From Armatimonadota bacterium (GTDB taxonomy: Bacteria > Armatimonadota > Chthonomonadetes > Chthonomonadales > Chthonomonadaceae), in the NCBI GenBank assembly GCA_028871815.1, contig JAGWMJ010000002.1, positions 124,001 to 188,000 on the forward strand: a stretch of DNA of 64,000 bases, written 5' to 3'. The notes under the pieces are model-generated. The model ran no database searches. It was not told the origin of the DNA and was given only the letters and a program-made list of their open reading frames with translations. The translations under genes and the position numbers were made by a program. Shown piece by piece: positions 32,390 to 41,407 of this stretch; position 1 is the first letter of the stretch; every line of letters starts with the position of its first letter.

Positions 32390-33691
32390 CTAATGCGCTC
32401 CTGCTCGTGCACCCGGGAGCCAGTGCCTGAATGCCGCCGCCACCGTAGCCGCCAGCTGCGGTCCGCGTAACGACTGGCCGTCGGCGACTACCTCGCCGCT
32501 GTCGCCATCCACCAGAAACCCCGAAGGCGTGGTATTGACGAAGTAGAGCTGTGCCACGGCCGAGCTCATATACTTACCTTCGTATATCTGCGGCCATGGA
32601 AGCGCGTTTTCTCGCTCGAAATCCTCAACCCGGGCCTTCTGGTTGGCATGGTCCAAACTCACGCCGAGAATCTCAAGGCCCTGTGTATGGTAGCGGCTGT
32701 AGACCGCGCGTACACGCGGCATATCCAGTTGACAGCCGCCGCACCAGGTCGCCCAGAAGTAGAGCAGAACCAGCTTTCCGTGATAATCCGCCGGAAAGTG
32801 GACCGTGCCACCGTCGAGCGTCGGCATGGTAAATGCCAGGGCAGGCTTGCCCGGTCGAAGATCTGGCGGCGCCGGAATCAACGGTACGGAGGTGGCCGAC
32901 CGGCGCAGTACGAACTCCGTGCCATCTGGAGCAACATCTGCAATCTTGTAGGTAGTCCCGGCAATGTTGAATGGCTGAGAAGCGGAATACACTTCACCCT
33001 GAGAATCGAAAACGCCATTGCCGTTGACATCGATGCAGAAGACCGCCCCGCCGGGCTGCGCCGCCGCAGCGGTGAAGTCCGCCTTTGCTGTGGCGTCTAG
33101 CAGAGCCGCACTGTAGGCTTTGCCGGCCAGGGTGACGTGCCCCGTACAGGCGTAGTCGGCGTAGCACACCAGTTGGTCGCGCAGCGCTCCGTGGCTGGGG
33201 TCCGATGGATCAAACAACCGGACGTATAACGATAGCGGCACCGTCCTGGACCCATAACGCACATCTACGGTTACCGTGCCATCGTGCAGCATATACGTAT
33301 GGCCACCGAGACCGGTGTAGGTGGAGCTTCGCCAGACGGCCGGTGGATCGTCGGTAAGGTCGCCATCGCCGTTGGAATCGACATACAGATGCGAGTTTGG
33401 GCTGGAGGGGTCATCCACGATCACGGCGGAGGTTGAGGTGTCACCGGACGGCCCCATCGATATAAAGCCGTAGAGCGGAGATATCAGGCCGGCCGGCGCC
33501 TTGACAACCTCTGTCGGCGCGACAGGGCTGAGTGGCACGCGGGCCGGCATCGAAAGCCCGTACCGTGCAACGGCCCCCTTCGTCATCAAGCGGAGCTTTG
33601 CCTGGATCGGCGCACTCTGCGCGCAGGCCGGCCTCAGGGGCGCCAGCGCGATTATGCCGCACGTAATGCCTACAGACGCCAGCTTCATCAT
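32390..33691 (-). CDS. Exported TlpA-like thioredoxin-fold protein with long N-terminal domain
   Basis: A 433-residue exported protein: signal peptide (LASVGITCGIIALAPLRPACAQS), then about 250 residues of beta-rich sequence. That part includes a Ca-binding-like DSNGDGDLTDD and a second VNGNGVFDSQGE. It ends in a TlpA/ResA thioredoxin domain with the redox motif WATWCGGCQLDMP and GFLVDGDSGEVV. The domain should act as an extracytoplasmic disulfide reductase. The unusual N-terminal domain resembles those of Planctomycetota-type redoxin proteins. ATG 33691 or 33688; the first was chosen. It is upstream of the GNAT and haemoglobin genes, so a redox theme is possible. Confidence 0.86.
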   Translation of the reverse strand: MMKLASVGITCGIIALAPLRPACAQSAPIQAKLRLMTKGAVARYGLSMPARVPLSPVAPTEVVKAPAGLISPLYGFISMGPSGDTSTSAVIVDDPSSPNSHLYVDSNGDGDLTDDPPAVWRSSTYTGLGGHTYMLHDGTVTVDVRYGSRTVPLSLYVRLFDPSDPSHGALRDQLVCYADYACTGHVTLAGKAYSAALLDATAKADFTAAAAQPGGAVFCIDVNGNGVFDSQGEVYSASQPFNIAGTTYKIADVAPDGTEFVLRRSATSVPLIPAPPDLRPGKPALAFTMPTLDGGTVHFPADYHGKLVLLYFWATWCGGCQLDMPRVRAVYSRYHTQGLEILGVSLDHANQKARVEDFERENALPWPQIYEGKYMSSAVAQLYFVNTTPSGFLVDGDSGEVVADGQSLRGPQLAATVAAAFRHWLPGARAGAH

Positions 33692-33752
33692 CAAGTGCCC
33701 CACATTCCAATCTGGAGTTGTGGCCGCAGAACAGCCGCCATCACTTGAGCCA

Positions 33753-35066
33753 TTATACGATATGGCGCGATCCGCTGCCGTCTCCGGTTTCGCCGTTGCG
33801 GTATGCCTCATCCAACAGCTCCACCGGGTGCTTCAGCGTGAGGTCAAGCCCTTGCGTGACGGCGCCCTGCTCAATCCACGCGAGGCAGCCCGGGTTCCCA
33901 GCGGCAATTACCGTTGCACCGCCCTCGCGTATAAACTTCATTTTCCGAGCCAGCAGCTCCGAGGCCATCATCGGCTGCAGCATGTTGTAGGTGCCTGCGC
34001 TTCCGCAGCATGTATCCGATTCTTCCAGCTCCACCATCGAAATTCCGGGAATCGCGCGGAGCATCTCGCGCGGCTCGCTGCGTATTCGCTGCCCGTGAAC
34101 CAGGTGGCATGCATCGTGGACGGCGACCACACCCTTTACGCCGCCGGTAGGCGGCCTGATTCCGGTGTGATGCAGCCACTCGCTGATGTCTCGCACTTTT
34201 GAGGCGAACCTGGCGGCTCGGTCGCGCCAGGCCGGCTCGTTTTCAAAGAGTTGGCGATACTCCTTGAGGGCGGACCCACACCCCGCAGAGTTGACCACTA
34301 TCGCATCGAGGTCAGGCAGAATCGACTCGAACGCCGCGATGAGCCGCCGCGCGCGTACCCGTGCCTCCCGCTGCAGGCCGGTATGCAGGTGCAGGGCGCC
34401 ACAACAGGCTGCCGATTTCGGCGCCAGAACATCGCATCCATTGCGCTGAAGCACTCGAGCCGTAGCGGAGTTGGCGCCGGCGAACATCACGCGCATCACG
34501 CAGCCCTGCACTATACCCACACGGTATTCGCGCGTGCCTATGGACGGCGTCAGCTCGGGCAGCGGCGGCGCTATTTGTGATGCATCGAGTTCCGGAAGTC
34601 CGATGCCGGCGCTGCTTCCTCCGGTGAGCAGGCGCGTCAATACGCCGGGTACGCGGCCGCCGGTGAACGAACGCATCGCGCGGCCAGCTTTGAGCGCAAT
34701 GCGAAGGCGCGTTGGCGAGGTCAGCGTCTCAATCAGCTCGCGGCGGGCAAAGCTCTGGCCCGACGGCCGTAAACCGCTCTCTTCAATAGCGGCACGGGCC
34801 TCTTCCAGAATTGCGCCATACTCAACGCCGCTTGGACAGGCCGTTTCGCAAGCTCGACAGCCGAGGCAGGTGTCCAGCGCATCGATCACATCTGCATCCA
34901 ACTCAATGGCGTTCTCACGCCATGAACGTGTCAGGTAGATACGGCCGCGTGGGCTGTAGGTCTCCTTGCCGGTCAGGCGGAAGGTGGGGCAAGCATCAAG
35001 GCAGAACCCACATCGGATGCATTTCGCCAGCCGGTCATCCAGCTTTCCGGCGGCATTGGAATCCAC
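33753..35066 (-). CDS. glcF: GlcF/LutA-type two-[4Fe-4S] heterodisulfide-like Fe-S protein
   Basis: A 437-residue iron-sulfur subunit of a glycolate/lactate-type dehydrogenase. Two ferredoxin-type clusters are visible (KCIRCGFCLDACP; TCLGCRACETACP), then two CCG domains (AACCGALHLHTG; VHDACHLVHGQRI and EESDTCCGSAGTYN). The length and order match GlcF. It would pass electrons from a flavoprotein (GlcD/GlcE) to quinone, but no glcD or glcE lies beside it here. GTG start at 35066; no strong ribosome site. Glycerate kinase and serA elsewhere in the window give a loose glyoxylate/glycerate theme, not a direct link. Confidence 0.86.
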   Translation of the reverse strand: MDSNAAGKLDDRLAKCIRCGFCLDACPTFRLTGKETYSPRGRIYLTRSWRENAIELDADVIDALDTCLGCRACETACPSGVEYGAILEEARAAIEESGLRPSGQSFARRELIETLTSPTRLRIALKAGRAMRSFTGGRVPGVLTRLLTGGSSAGIGLPELDASQIAPPLPELTPSIGTREYRVGIVQGCVMRVMFAGANSATARVLQRNGCDVLAPKSAACCGALHLHTGLQREARVRARRLIAAFESILPDLDAIVVNSAGCGSALKEYRQLFENEPAWRDRAARFASKVRDISEWLHHTGIRPPTGGVKGVVAVHDACHLVHGQRIRSEPREMLRAIPGISMVELEESDTCCGSAGTYNMLQPMMASELLARKMKFIREGGATVIAAGNPGCLAWIEQGAVTQGLDLTLKHPVELLDEAYRNGETGDGSGSRHIV

Positions 35067-35117
35067 TAGCTGCCGCAGCCGGCCATCGCAACCGCGGCGC
35101 CGAATCGCGTAATCCGG

Positions 35118-35558
35118 CTAGGCAATTGCCAGAACCTCGCGCAGGCCATTGCGCAGGCGATCCAGCGTCAAGCCCTTTTCGGCAAGCACCTGTCCGGCGG
35201 GCACGCGCTGCTCGCGGGCCAACGCCAGCAGCAGATGCTCGGAGCCGATGAACTCGTCACCAACCTGACGTGCCTCGTCCGCCGCAAGGGCAAGAATCTG
35301 TTTGCCGCTGCCGCTCAGCTTGACATTGCCGGAGGGATCCGGCGTTCCCGGCTTTAGCCGCGCCTCGATTGCTTCCCTGAGCTCCTCGCGGGTCACGGAG
35401 GTCTCTTGAATGAGGCGAACCGCAACCGAGTTGCGACGGCGCAACAGTCCGAGGAGTATGTGCTCCGACGTCAGCACGCTATCGCCCAGGCGCCTCACCT
35501 CGGCTTTTGCCGATGCAATCACCGCCATGCCTTGCTGTGTGAATTGATCCCAGTCCAT
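35118..35558 (-). CDS. Stand-alone Clp N-terminal domain protein
   Basis: A 146-residue protein consisting of the two Clp-N repeats: FTQQGMAVIASAKAEVRRLG with SEHILLGLLRRRNSVAVRLI, then GKQILALAADEARQVGDEFI with SEHLLLALAREQRVPAGQVL. There are no AAA+ modules, so it is a ClpC-N/ClpS-like adaptor or a protein that binds ClpC substrates and inhibitors. ATG at 35558 with GAGG nine nt upstream. Divergent from the ankyrin gene, and 51 bp before glcF on the same strand. Confidence 0.88.
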   Translation of the reverse strand: MDWDQFTQQGMAVIASAKAEVRRLGDSVLTSEHILLGLLRRRNSVAVRLIQETSVTREELREAIEARLKPGTPDPSGNVKLSGSGKQILALAADEARQVGDEFIGSEHLLLALAREQRVPAGQVLAEKGLTLDRLRNGLREVLAIA

Positions 35559-35686
35559 GCAGGAAAACCTCGAAAAACGTGGAATTATGTACGGGTAATT
35601 GCGATCAATCCCGGAGACTGACCACAATTCATCATACCCGGATCGTCGCCTTCGCCGTAGCGCCAACGGAAAGGAACTGGAACAGC

Positions 35687-36079
35687 ATGACCGACGAGCG
35701 GCCGCCGCGCCTTAACGCGGAGTTGGTAGAGGAGTTTGTGGGGGTATCGCACGGGCGGCTTGAGCGCGTGACAGAGATTCTGGCGGAAGCGCCGGCTATC
35801 GTGAATGCCGCGTGGGATTGGGGCGCCGGTGACTGGGAGACCGCGCTCGGCGCTGCGTCACATATGGGCCGGCGGGACATAGCCGAGGTGCTGCTGAGCT
35901 CCGGTGCGCGCATGGACGTGTTCGCAGCGGCAATGCTGAACCGCGTCGATATCGTCCGCGCGATGATCGATGCCGATCCGGCCACGGCGGCTCTGCTTGG
36001 TCCGCACGGTATACCGTTGGCGGTGCATGCCGAAATGGGCGGCGCGGCCGAAGTACTGGCGTTCCTGCGAAGCAGATAG
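35687..36079 (+). CDS. Small ankyrin-repeat protein
   Basis: A 130-residue protein with about three ankyrin-type repeats (LERVTEILAEAPAIVNAAWD, WETALGAASHMGRRDIAEVL, LNRVDIVRAMIDADPATAAL, GIPLAVHAEMGGAAEVLAFL). No signal or membrane segment. ATG at 35687 with GGA upstream. It ends one base before the helicase start, so the two are probably co-transcribed and coupled. Likely a protein-interaction module; the partner is unknown. Confidence 0.8.
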   Translation: MTDERPPRLNAELVEEFVGVSHGRLERVTEILAEAPAIVNAAWDWGAGDWETALGAASHMGRRDIAEVLLSSGARMDVFAAAMLNRVDIVRAMIDADPATAALLGPHGIPLAVHAEMGGAAEVLAFLRSR

Positions 36080-36080
36080 C

Positions 36081-39000
36081 ATGTCCCGCTCTGCCGCTAG
36101 CCAGGAATCCACGCCGGCGCCTCCGTCGCAGACCGAGGACGTTCTCGCCGCGTTCCATCCGGTGGTTCAGCACTGGTTTCGGAGCGCATTCGGAACGCCC
36201 TCACCACCGCAGCAGGAGGGTTGGCCCCATATTGCCAGCCGGCGCAACACGCTGGTTTGCGCGCCAACCGGCTCGGGCAAAACGCTGACGGGATTCCTGG
36301 CCGGCATAGATCGACTCTATCGCGCGGCGTTCGACGGCGAACTCAAGCCGGAAACCACCATCCTCTATGTTTCGCCATTGAAGGCGCTCTCCAACGACGT
36401 ACAGAAGAACCTGCGCGAGCCCCTGGATGGTATCGCTCAGTCAGCGCGCGAGCTGGGGTTAGAACCGCCGGAGATCAAAGTGCTGGTTCGCACCGGCGAT
36501 ACGCCTCAGCCGGAGCGCGAGGCGATGATCCGACGGCCGCCACACATCCTGGTCACCACACCCGAGTCGCTCTACATCCTGTTGACTTCGGACCGCAGTC
36601 GTCGCTTCCTCCAGTCCGTCGACACCGTCATCGTCGACGAAATCCACGCGGTCGCACGCGATAAACGGGGTTCACACCTGGCGCTAAGCCTCGAGCGGCT
36701 CGAACACCTATGTGGGCGGCCGCTTCAGCGAGTGGGCCTCTCCGCCACACAAAACCCGGTAGATCTCGTGGCGCGGTTTCTCGTTGGCGCACGGATCCGC
36801 CCTGGCGGCGCTCCCGATTGTGACATCGTGAACCTCGGCCATCTGCGCTCGTTAGACCTTTCGATTGAGACGCCGCGCTTACCGCTGGAAGCCGTCTGCT
36901 CACACGAAACCTGGGCCGAAATCTACCAGCGCCTGGCCGACTTGATCGAGGCGCACCACACCACCCTGATCTTCGTCAACACGCGGGCGACCTGCGAACG
37001 GCTGGCGCAGCAACTCACCAGGCGTCTCGGCGAAGAGGCGGTGACATCGCATCACGGCAGCCTGTCACGGAAGCAGCGTCTTTTGGCGGAGCAGCGCCTC
37101 AAAGCGGGCGAGCTGCGCGCCCTCGTGGCTACCGCTTCGCTGGAGCTGGGAATCGATATCGGCGACGTCGATCTGGTCTGCCAGATCGGGCCGGTCAAGG
37201 CCATCGGCACCCTGCTTCAACGTGTAGGTCGCGCGGGGCACAACCTGAAGGCCATCTCCAAGGGGATTCTCTTCGCCCTGACACTCGACGATCTCGCAAC
37301 CGCCGCCGCACTGTCCGCGGCCGTCCGCCGGCACACACTGGATCGCCTGATTGTGCCCGATAAGCCGACCGATATCCTGACGCAGCAGATCGTGGCGGCC
37401 TGCGCCTGTGAGAACTGGGATGCCGACGAGCTCTTTGAGATGGTGCGCCGCGCATGGCCATGGCAAAACCTTTCCCGCGAAGAGTTCGACGCCGCCGTTC
37501 AGATGATGCACGACGGCATCTCAACCCGCCGCGGCCGGTCCGGCGCGCTGATCACTGCCGACGGCGTTCAAGGCACCGTTCGTGCGCGCCGTGGCGCCCG
37601 CCTGGCCGCCATCACATCCGGCGGCGCCATTCCCGATACCGGCGACTACCTCGTTATCCAGGAGCCCGAGAATATTACGGTTGGCACAGTCCACGAGGAC
37701 TTCGCCGTTGAGAGCGCCGTTGGCGATATTTTCCAGCTCGGCAATACGTCGTGGAGGATACTTCGGGTTGAAACGGGCCGGGTTCGAGTGGAGGATGCGC
37801 ATGGCCAGCCGCCCAGCATTCCGTTCTGGTTGGGAGAAGCGCCCGCGCGAACGGCCGAACTCTCCAGCGAGATCAGCCGGCTGAGGGTCGGCGTGGAGCA
37901 TGCCCTGACGCAGAGTAGCGGAGCCGGCGCCCGCGAAGAGGCTGTACGCTGGATAGCGGCCGAGACCGGCATTGAGACCGCCGATGCCGAGCAGCTGACG
38001 AGCTACCTTGCCGACACCGTGGAGGTGCTGGGAGCGCTTCCAACCACGGATACGCTCATCCTGGAGCGCTTCTTCGATGAGAGCGGGGGTATGCAGCTGG
38101 TGCTGCATGCGCCGTTTGGCCGCCGCATCACCTGGGCGTGGGGCCTGGCGCTGCGCAAGAGGTTTTGCAGGGGATTCAACTTCGAACTGCAGGCGGCCGC
38201 GTCCGAGAACGCGATCCTGCTCTCCCTCGGCATGCAGCACAGCTTCGTTCTTTCCGACGTCTTTGAGTATCTGACGGCCGATACCGTGCAGCATCTGCTC
38301 GAGCAGGCAATGCTTACGTCGCCGGTGTTCGCCTCGCGGTGGAGATGGGACGCATGCCGGTCGCTTGCCCTGCTTCGTTTTTCCGGTGGCAAAAAGGTGC
38401 CGCCGGCCTTGATGCGTATGCGAGCGGACGATCTTCTTGCTGCCGTGTTTCCTCACGCCGCCGCATGTCCCGAAACGCTCGAAGGTGAGGACCGCGACAT
38501 CCCCCGCGACCATCCGCTGGTCAATGAGGTACTGCACGATTGCCTTACCGAAGCGATGGACATTGAGGGCCTTCGAGCCGTCCTGCGACGCATCAAGAGC
38601 GGCGAAGTCAGCCTGATTGCACGCGACACCGTCTCGCCGTCATCACTGGCCACCGAGATCATTACGGTTAAGCCCTACGCCTTCCTGGATGATGCGCCGC
38701 TGGAGGAGCGCCGGACGCAGGCGGTAATCACAAGACGCTCAGGGGCCGGTCCGCGCACCGAAGCTGAGCGGCTCGGCGCCCTGGATAGCGATGCGATCGC
38801 GCGAGTTCGCGACGAAGCGTGGCCCGATGCCCGCGATGCCGACGAGCTTTACGACGCTTTGATGCTCACGGGATACGTTACGGAGAGCGAGGCGGCGGCG
38901 TTCGAGCCGTACGCCACCGAGCTGCTCGCCACGGGCCGTGCCGCGCGCGTTCGGGACGGTGCAGCTGGCGGACATTGCCTGCTCGTCGCCGGTGAGATGC

Positions 39001-40517
39001 TCTCTGCTTTCGACGCGGCTTGCCCGGGCCGGATGTCCGACACCAGCGTGCACGTGAGGGCTCCACGGACCTGGACTCAGGAGGACGCGCTTCTCACAAT
39101 TGTTCGGGGCCGGTTGGAAGCGCTTGGGCCACTGACCACGTCGCGCCTTGCCGACGAACTGGACCTGCCGACCGCCGAGGTGGAGAATGCTCTGATTGGT
39201 CTTGAAACTCAGGGCGTGGCGCTGAGGGGACACTACTCACCAGACGGCGGCGAATTGGAGTGGTGCGATCGGCGCCTCCTCGCGCGCATCCACCGATACA
39301 CGCTGGACCGGCTGCGACGCGAGATATCGCCGGTGAGCGCCGCTGATTTTGTACGCTTCCTGTTCGAGTGGCAGCACGCAGCGCCGGGCACGCAGCTAAC
39401 CGGCATTTCGGGTTTGCGCCAGGTTGTCGGAATGCTGGATGGCTGCGAAGCGGCAGCCGTGGCCTGGGAAGAATCGATCTTGCCGCTCAGAATGCACCCG
39501 TGGCTGCCGGCCGACCTGGACACCTTATGCCTCTCCGGCGAAGTCCGGTGGGGCCGGCTGCACTGCGCGGAACGCTCGCCGGGCCGGCGATCTGCCGTCA
39601 GCGTCAAGCAGACGCCGATCGGCCTCTATCAAACAGCTTCGCTGCCGATCTGGGCGCGGGATGAGATGGGCGAGCCCGGAGACGGCGGGCTCTCCGGCGC
39701 CGCTGTAGACGTACTGGATGTACTCACATCCGGAGGTCCGCAATTCTTTGGCCAGTTGGTCTCCGCAGCAAACAGGCTGCCGGTAGAAACGGAAAGCGCC
39801 CTGGCCGAACTGGTGAGCGCCGGTCTTGTGACCTCCGACGGGTTCGGTGGGTTGCGTACCCTCATCACCCCTGCCTCGCGGCGGAACGACGCCCACCGTG
39901 CCCGGGCTTTGCTTGCCCAACGAAACATCAGGTCCGTATTCACACATGCGGCCGCCACGAACCGCCTTTCGGCAGACAACCAGGCTGGGCGCTGGTCGCT
40001 GCTTCGCAGCTTCGCGCCCACTCTCGCCGCCGGCAGCGCCTACGATGAGGCATGCGAATACGTGGCGCGCCAACTGCTGCGGCGGTGGGGAGTGGTGTTT
40101 CACCGCATCACACTTCGGGAGCAGGGGCTGCCGCCCTGGAGGGATATCCTGCGGGTTTACCGGCGCATGGAGTTGGCCGGTGATCTGCGCGGCGGTCGTT
40201 TTGTGGCCGGCTTCAGTGGGGAGCAGTATGCACTGCCGGAAGCCGTGGAATCGCTTCGCGGAATTCGACGGCGGCCGCCGAACGGACAGATGGTCCGTAT
40301 TGCGGCGGCCGATCCGCTCAACCTCTCCGGCATCATCACGCCTGGAGAAAGAATTGCCGCGCGAAGCGGTTCACGCATTCTCTACCGCGACGGCGTTCCG
40401 CAGGCCGTGCTCGAGGGCGGCGACATCCGGATGCTCACCGCCGGCGACGAAGCCGCCGAGCGACATGCGTTCGAGCAGCTTCGACGTGGCAACCGCAAGG
40501 CGCCGGTGGCGCCCTGA
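36081..40517 (+). CDS. lhr: Lhr-type large DEAD/DEAH-box helicase
   Basis: A 1478-residue superfamily-2 helicase. Residues 61-68 are the Walker A motif (APTGSGKT), 186-189 the DEIH box, and SATQNPVDLV is motif III. LIFVNTRATCERLAQQL, SHHGSLSRKQRL and IGTLLQRVGRAGH are the C-terminal RecA motifs (IV-VI). Downstream are the winged-helix/Lhr core and a long C-terminal extension (LTTSRLADELDLPTAEVENA, SGISG and GVVFHRITLREQGLPPW), as in Lhr of Mycobacterium and E. coli. The role is DNA:RNA or DNA unwinding in repair (3'-5' translocase). ATG at 36081 directly after the ankyrin stop. Confidence 0.93.
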   Translation: MSRSAASQESTPAPPSQTEDVLAAFHPVVQHWFRSAFGTPSPPQQEGWPHIASRRNTLVCAPTGSGKTLTGFLAGIDRLYRAAFDGELKPETTILYVSPLKALSNDVQKNLREPLDGIAQSARELGLEPPEIKVLVRTGDTPQPEREAMIRRPPHILVTTPESLYILLTSDRSRRFLQSVDTVIVDEIHAVARDKRGSHLALSLERLEHLCGRPLQRVGLSATQNPVDLVARFLVGARIRPGGAPDCDIVNLGHLRSLDLSIETPRLPLEAVCSHETWAEIYQRLADLIEAHHTTLIFVNTRATCERLAQQLTRRLGEEAVTSHHGSLSRKQRLLAEQRLKAGELRALVATASLELGIDIGDVDLVCQIGPVKAIGTLLQRVGRAGHNLKAISKGILFALTLDDLATAAALSAAVRRHTLDRLIVPDKPTDILTQQIVAACACENWDADELFEMVRRAWPWQNLSREEFDAAVQMMHDGISTRRGRSGALITADGVQGTVRARRGARLAAITSGGAIPDTGDYLVIQEPENITVGTVHEDFAVESAVGDIFQLGNTSWRILRVETGRVRVEDAHGQPPSIPFWLGEAPARTAELSSEISRLRVGVEHALTQSSGAGAREEAVRWIAAETGIETADAEQLTSYLADTVEVLGALPTTDTLILERFFDESGGMQLVLHAPFGRRITWAWGLALRKRFCRGFNFELQAAASENAILLSLGMQHSFVLSDVFEYLTADTVQHLLEQAMLTSPVFASRWRWDACRSLALLRFSGGKKVPPALMRMRADDLLAAVFPHAAACPETLEGEDRDIPRDHPLVNEVLHDCLTEAMDIEGLRAVLRRIKSGEVSLIARDTVSPSSLATEIITVKPYAFLDDAPLEERRTQAVITRRSGAGPRTEAERLGALDSDAIARVRDEAWPDARDADELYDALMLTGYVTESEAAAFEPYATELLATGRAARVRDGAAGGHCLLVAGEMLSAFDAACPGRMSDTSVHVRAPRTWTQEDALLTIVRGRLEALGPLTTSRLADELDLPTAEVENALIGLETQGVALRGHYSPDGGELEWCDRRLLARIHRYTLDRLRREISPVSAADFVRFLFEWQHAAPGTQLTGISGLRQVVGMLDGCEAAAVAWEESILPLRMHPWLPADLDTLCLSGEVRWGRLHCAERSPGRRSAVSVKQTPIGLYQTASLPIWARDEMGEPGDGGLSGAAVDVLDVLTSGGPQFFGQLVSAANRLPVETESALAELVSAGLVTSDGFGGLRTLITPASRRNDAHRARALLAQRNIRSVFTHAAATNRLSADNQAGRWSLLRSFAPTLAAGSAYDEACEYVARQLLRRWGVVFHRITLREQGLPPWRDILRVYRRMELAGDLRGGRFVAGFSGEQYALPEAVESLRGIRRRPPNGQMVRIAAADPLNLSGIITPGERIAARSGSRILYRDGVPQAVLEGGDIRMLTAGDEAAERHAFEQLRRGNRKAPVAP

Positions 40518-40593
40518 CCTGCAATGACGCATAGGTCAGGGTTTGGCGCCTTCTGAGGCCTGTTGGCTAGCACAGCGCTGCCGATAGCCCTAA

Positions 40594-40608
40594 CTACAAC
40601 TGTTGTAG
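40594..40608. repeat. Short perfect palindrome in the post-helicase gap
   Basis: CTACAAC-T-GTTGTAG, 7-bp arms with a single central base. Sited in gene-poor sequence 77 bp after the helicase stop. Possibly a regulator half-site pair or a weak hairpin; no function can be shown. Confidence 0.35.
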
Positions 40609-40782
40609 CGCCGCGATGGCCCACAATTGGTGACGGTCGGCGGTCTGAGGTGCGCTGTGGCATGGGCAGCTTCCCTCAACGTCGACTCCGCTGCGAGCGG
40701 ACGTCCGCCGTGCATTCTTCGTGGCCGGTATCTGCCCATGCAGCGTGCGCATGTTGCGATGCACATCCCTCTCGCGCCGCGC

Positions 40783-41247
40783 TTACGCTTCGAGCATCTT
40801 GCGTCCGTTCGAGCCGCAGGGCAATCCGGCGGAGAAGGTCAACTCCAGTGACATCGGCCTTGCCTCTTTCGCCTTCGATGCCCGCTCGATCTCCGGTACG
40901 GCAACCGATCCGTACTTCGGGTTCGGGTCGGAATATGGGCGCCACAGCGAAATGGAGTTGGGAGTGTAGCGGCTCGGAGACGGGTTAGTCTGTGTCGGCA
41001 AGAGCACCGACGCGGTACAGCTGTTCCATGGGCCCGCAACGGCTCCAGTGCCTTGGCGTCGCCCACCAACAACGCGTTGCGCCGGCGCCCGATTCTGTAG
41101 CCCGATCGCAGCCTGGCGGTTCAGCCCTGTCGTTTGGCAAAACTCGTCCGGAATAATCGCATTCTGCCACGGACGCGATCGCCCAAATCGCTTCGCCTCG
41201 GACCGCACCGAGTGCAGCCCCGCGCTCATCAGCACCGGTTTGGTCAA
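40783..41247 (-). pseudogene. Degenerate transposase/integrase-like fragment
   Basis: A 154-residue minus-strand frame. The part NAIIPDEFCQTTGLNRQAAI followed by RVVGGRRQG resembles the N-terminal helix-turn-helix of integrase-type IS transposases (pattern DEFxxTTGxxRxxAI). The expected continuation seems to shift into another frame (DAKALEPLRAHGTAVP). The rest of the frame (ISLWRPYSDPNPKYGS ... GLPCGSNGRKMLEA) is not recognised. No catalytic DDE residues and no flanking inverted repeats were found. Together with the roughly 890-bp gene-poor gap (40518-41407) this looks like an old insertion remnant. Tentative. Confidence 0.35.
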
Positions 41248-41316
41248 TGCCTCCCCGCTTGCTCACAAGCCCTTTCGGTCCTCGGTAAGGCTTTACATGA
41301 GGCAACTCGCAATGGG

Positions 41317-41345
41317 TTGTAACCATTTCCACAAAAAGGTATCCT
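41317..41345 (+). promoter_or_regulatory. Candidate sigma-70 promoter of the cytochrome/DUF1501 operon
   Basis: TTGTAA (41317-41322), exact 17-bp spacer, TATCCT (41340-41345). This is a locally AT-rich patch 63 bp upstream of the ATG at 41408, directly before a three-gene operon, in otherwise GC-rich DNA. Confidence 0.5.
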
Positions 41346-41407
41346 ATCTAAACGGCAGGCAGCAGAATTGCGCGGCCGCATGCTCCTGTGTGAAACTCCA
41401 CGGCTTC

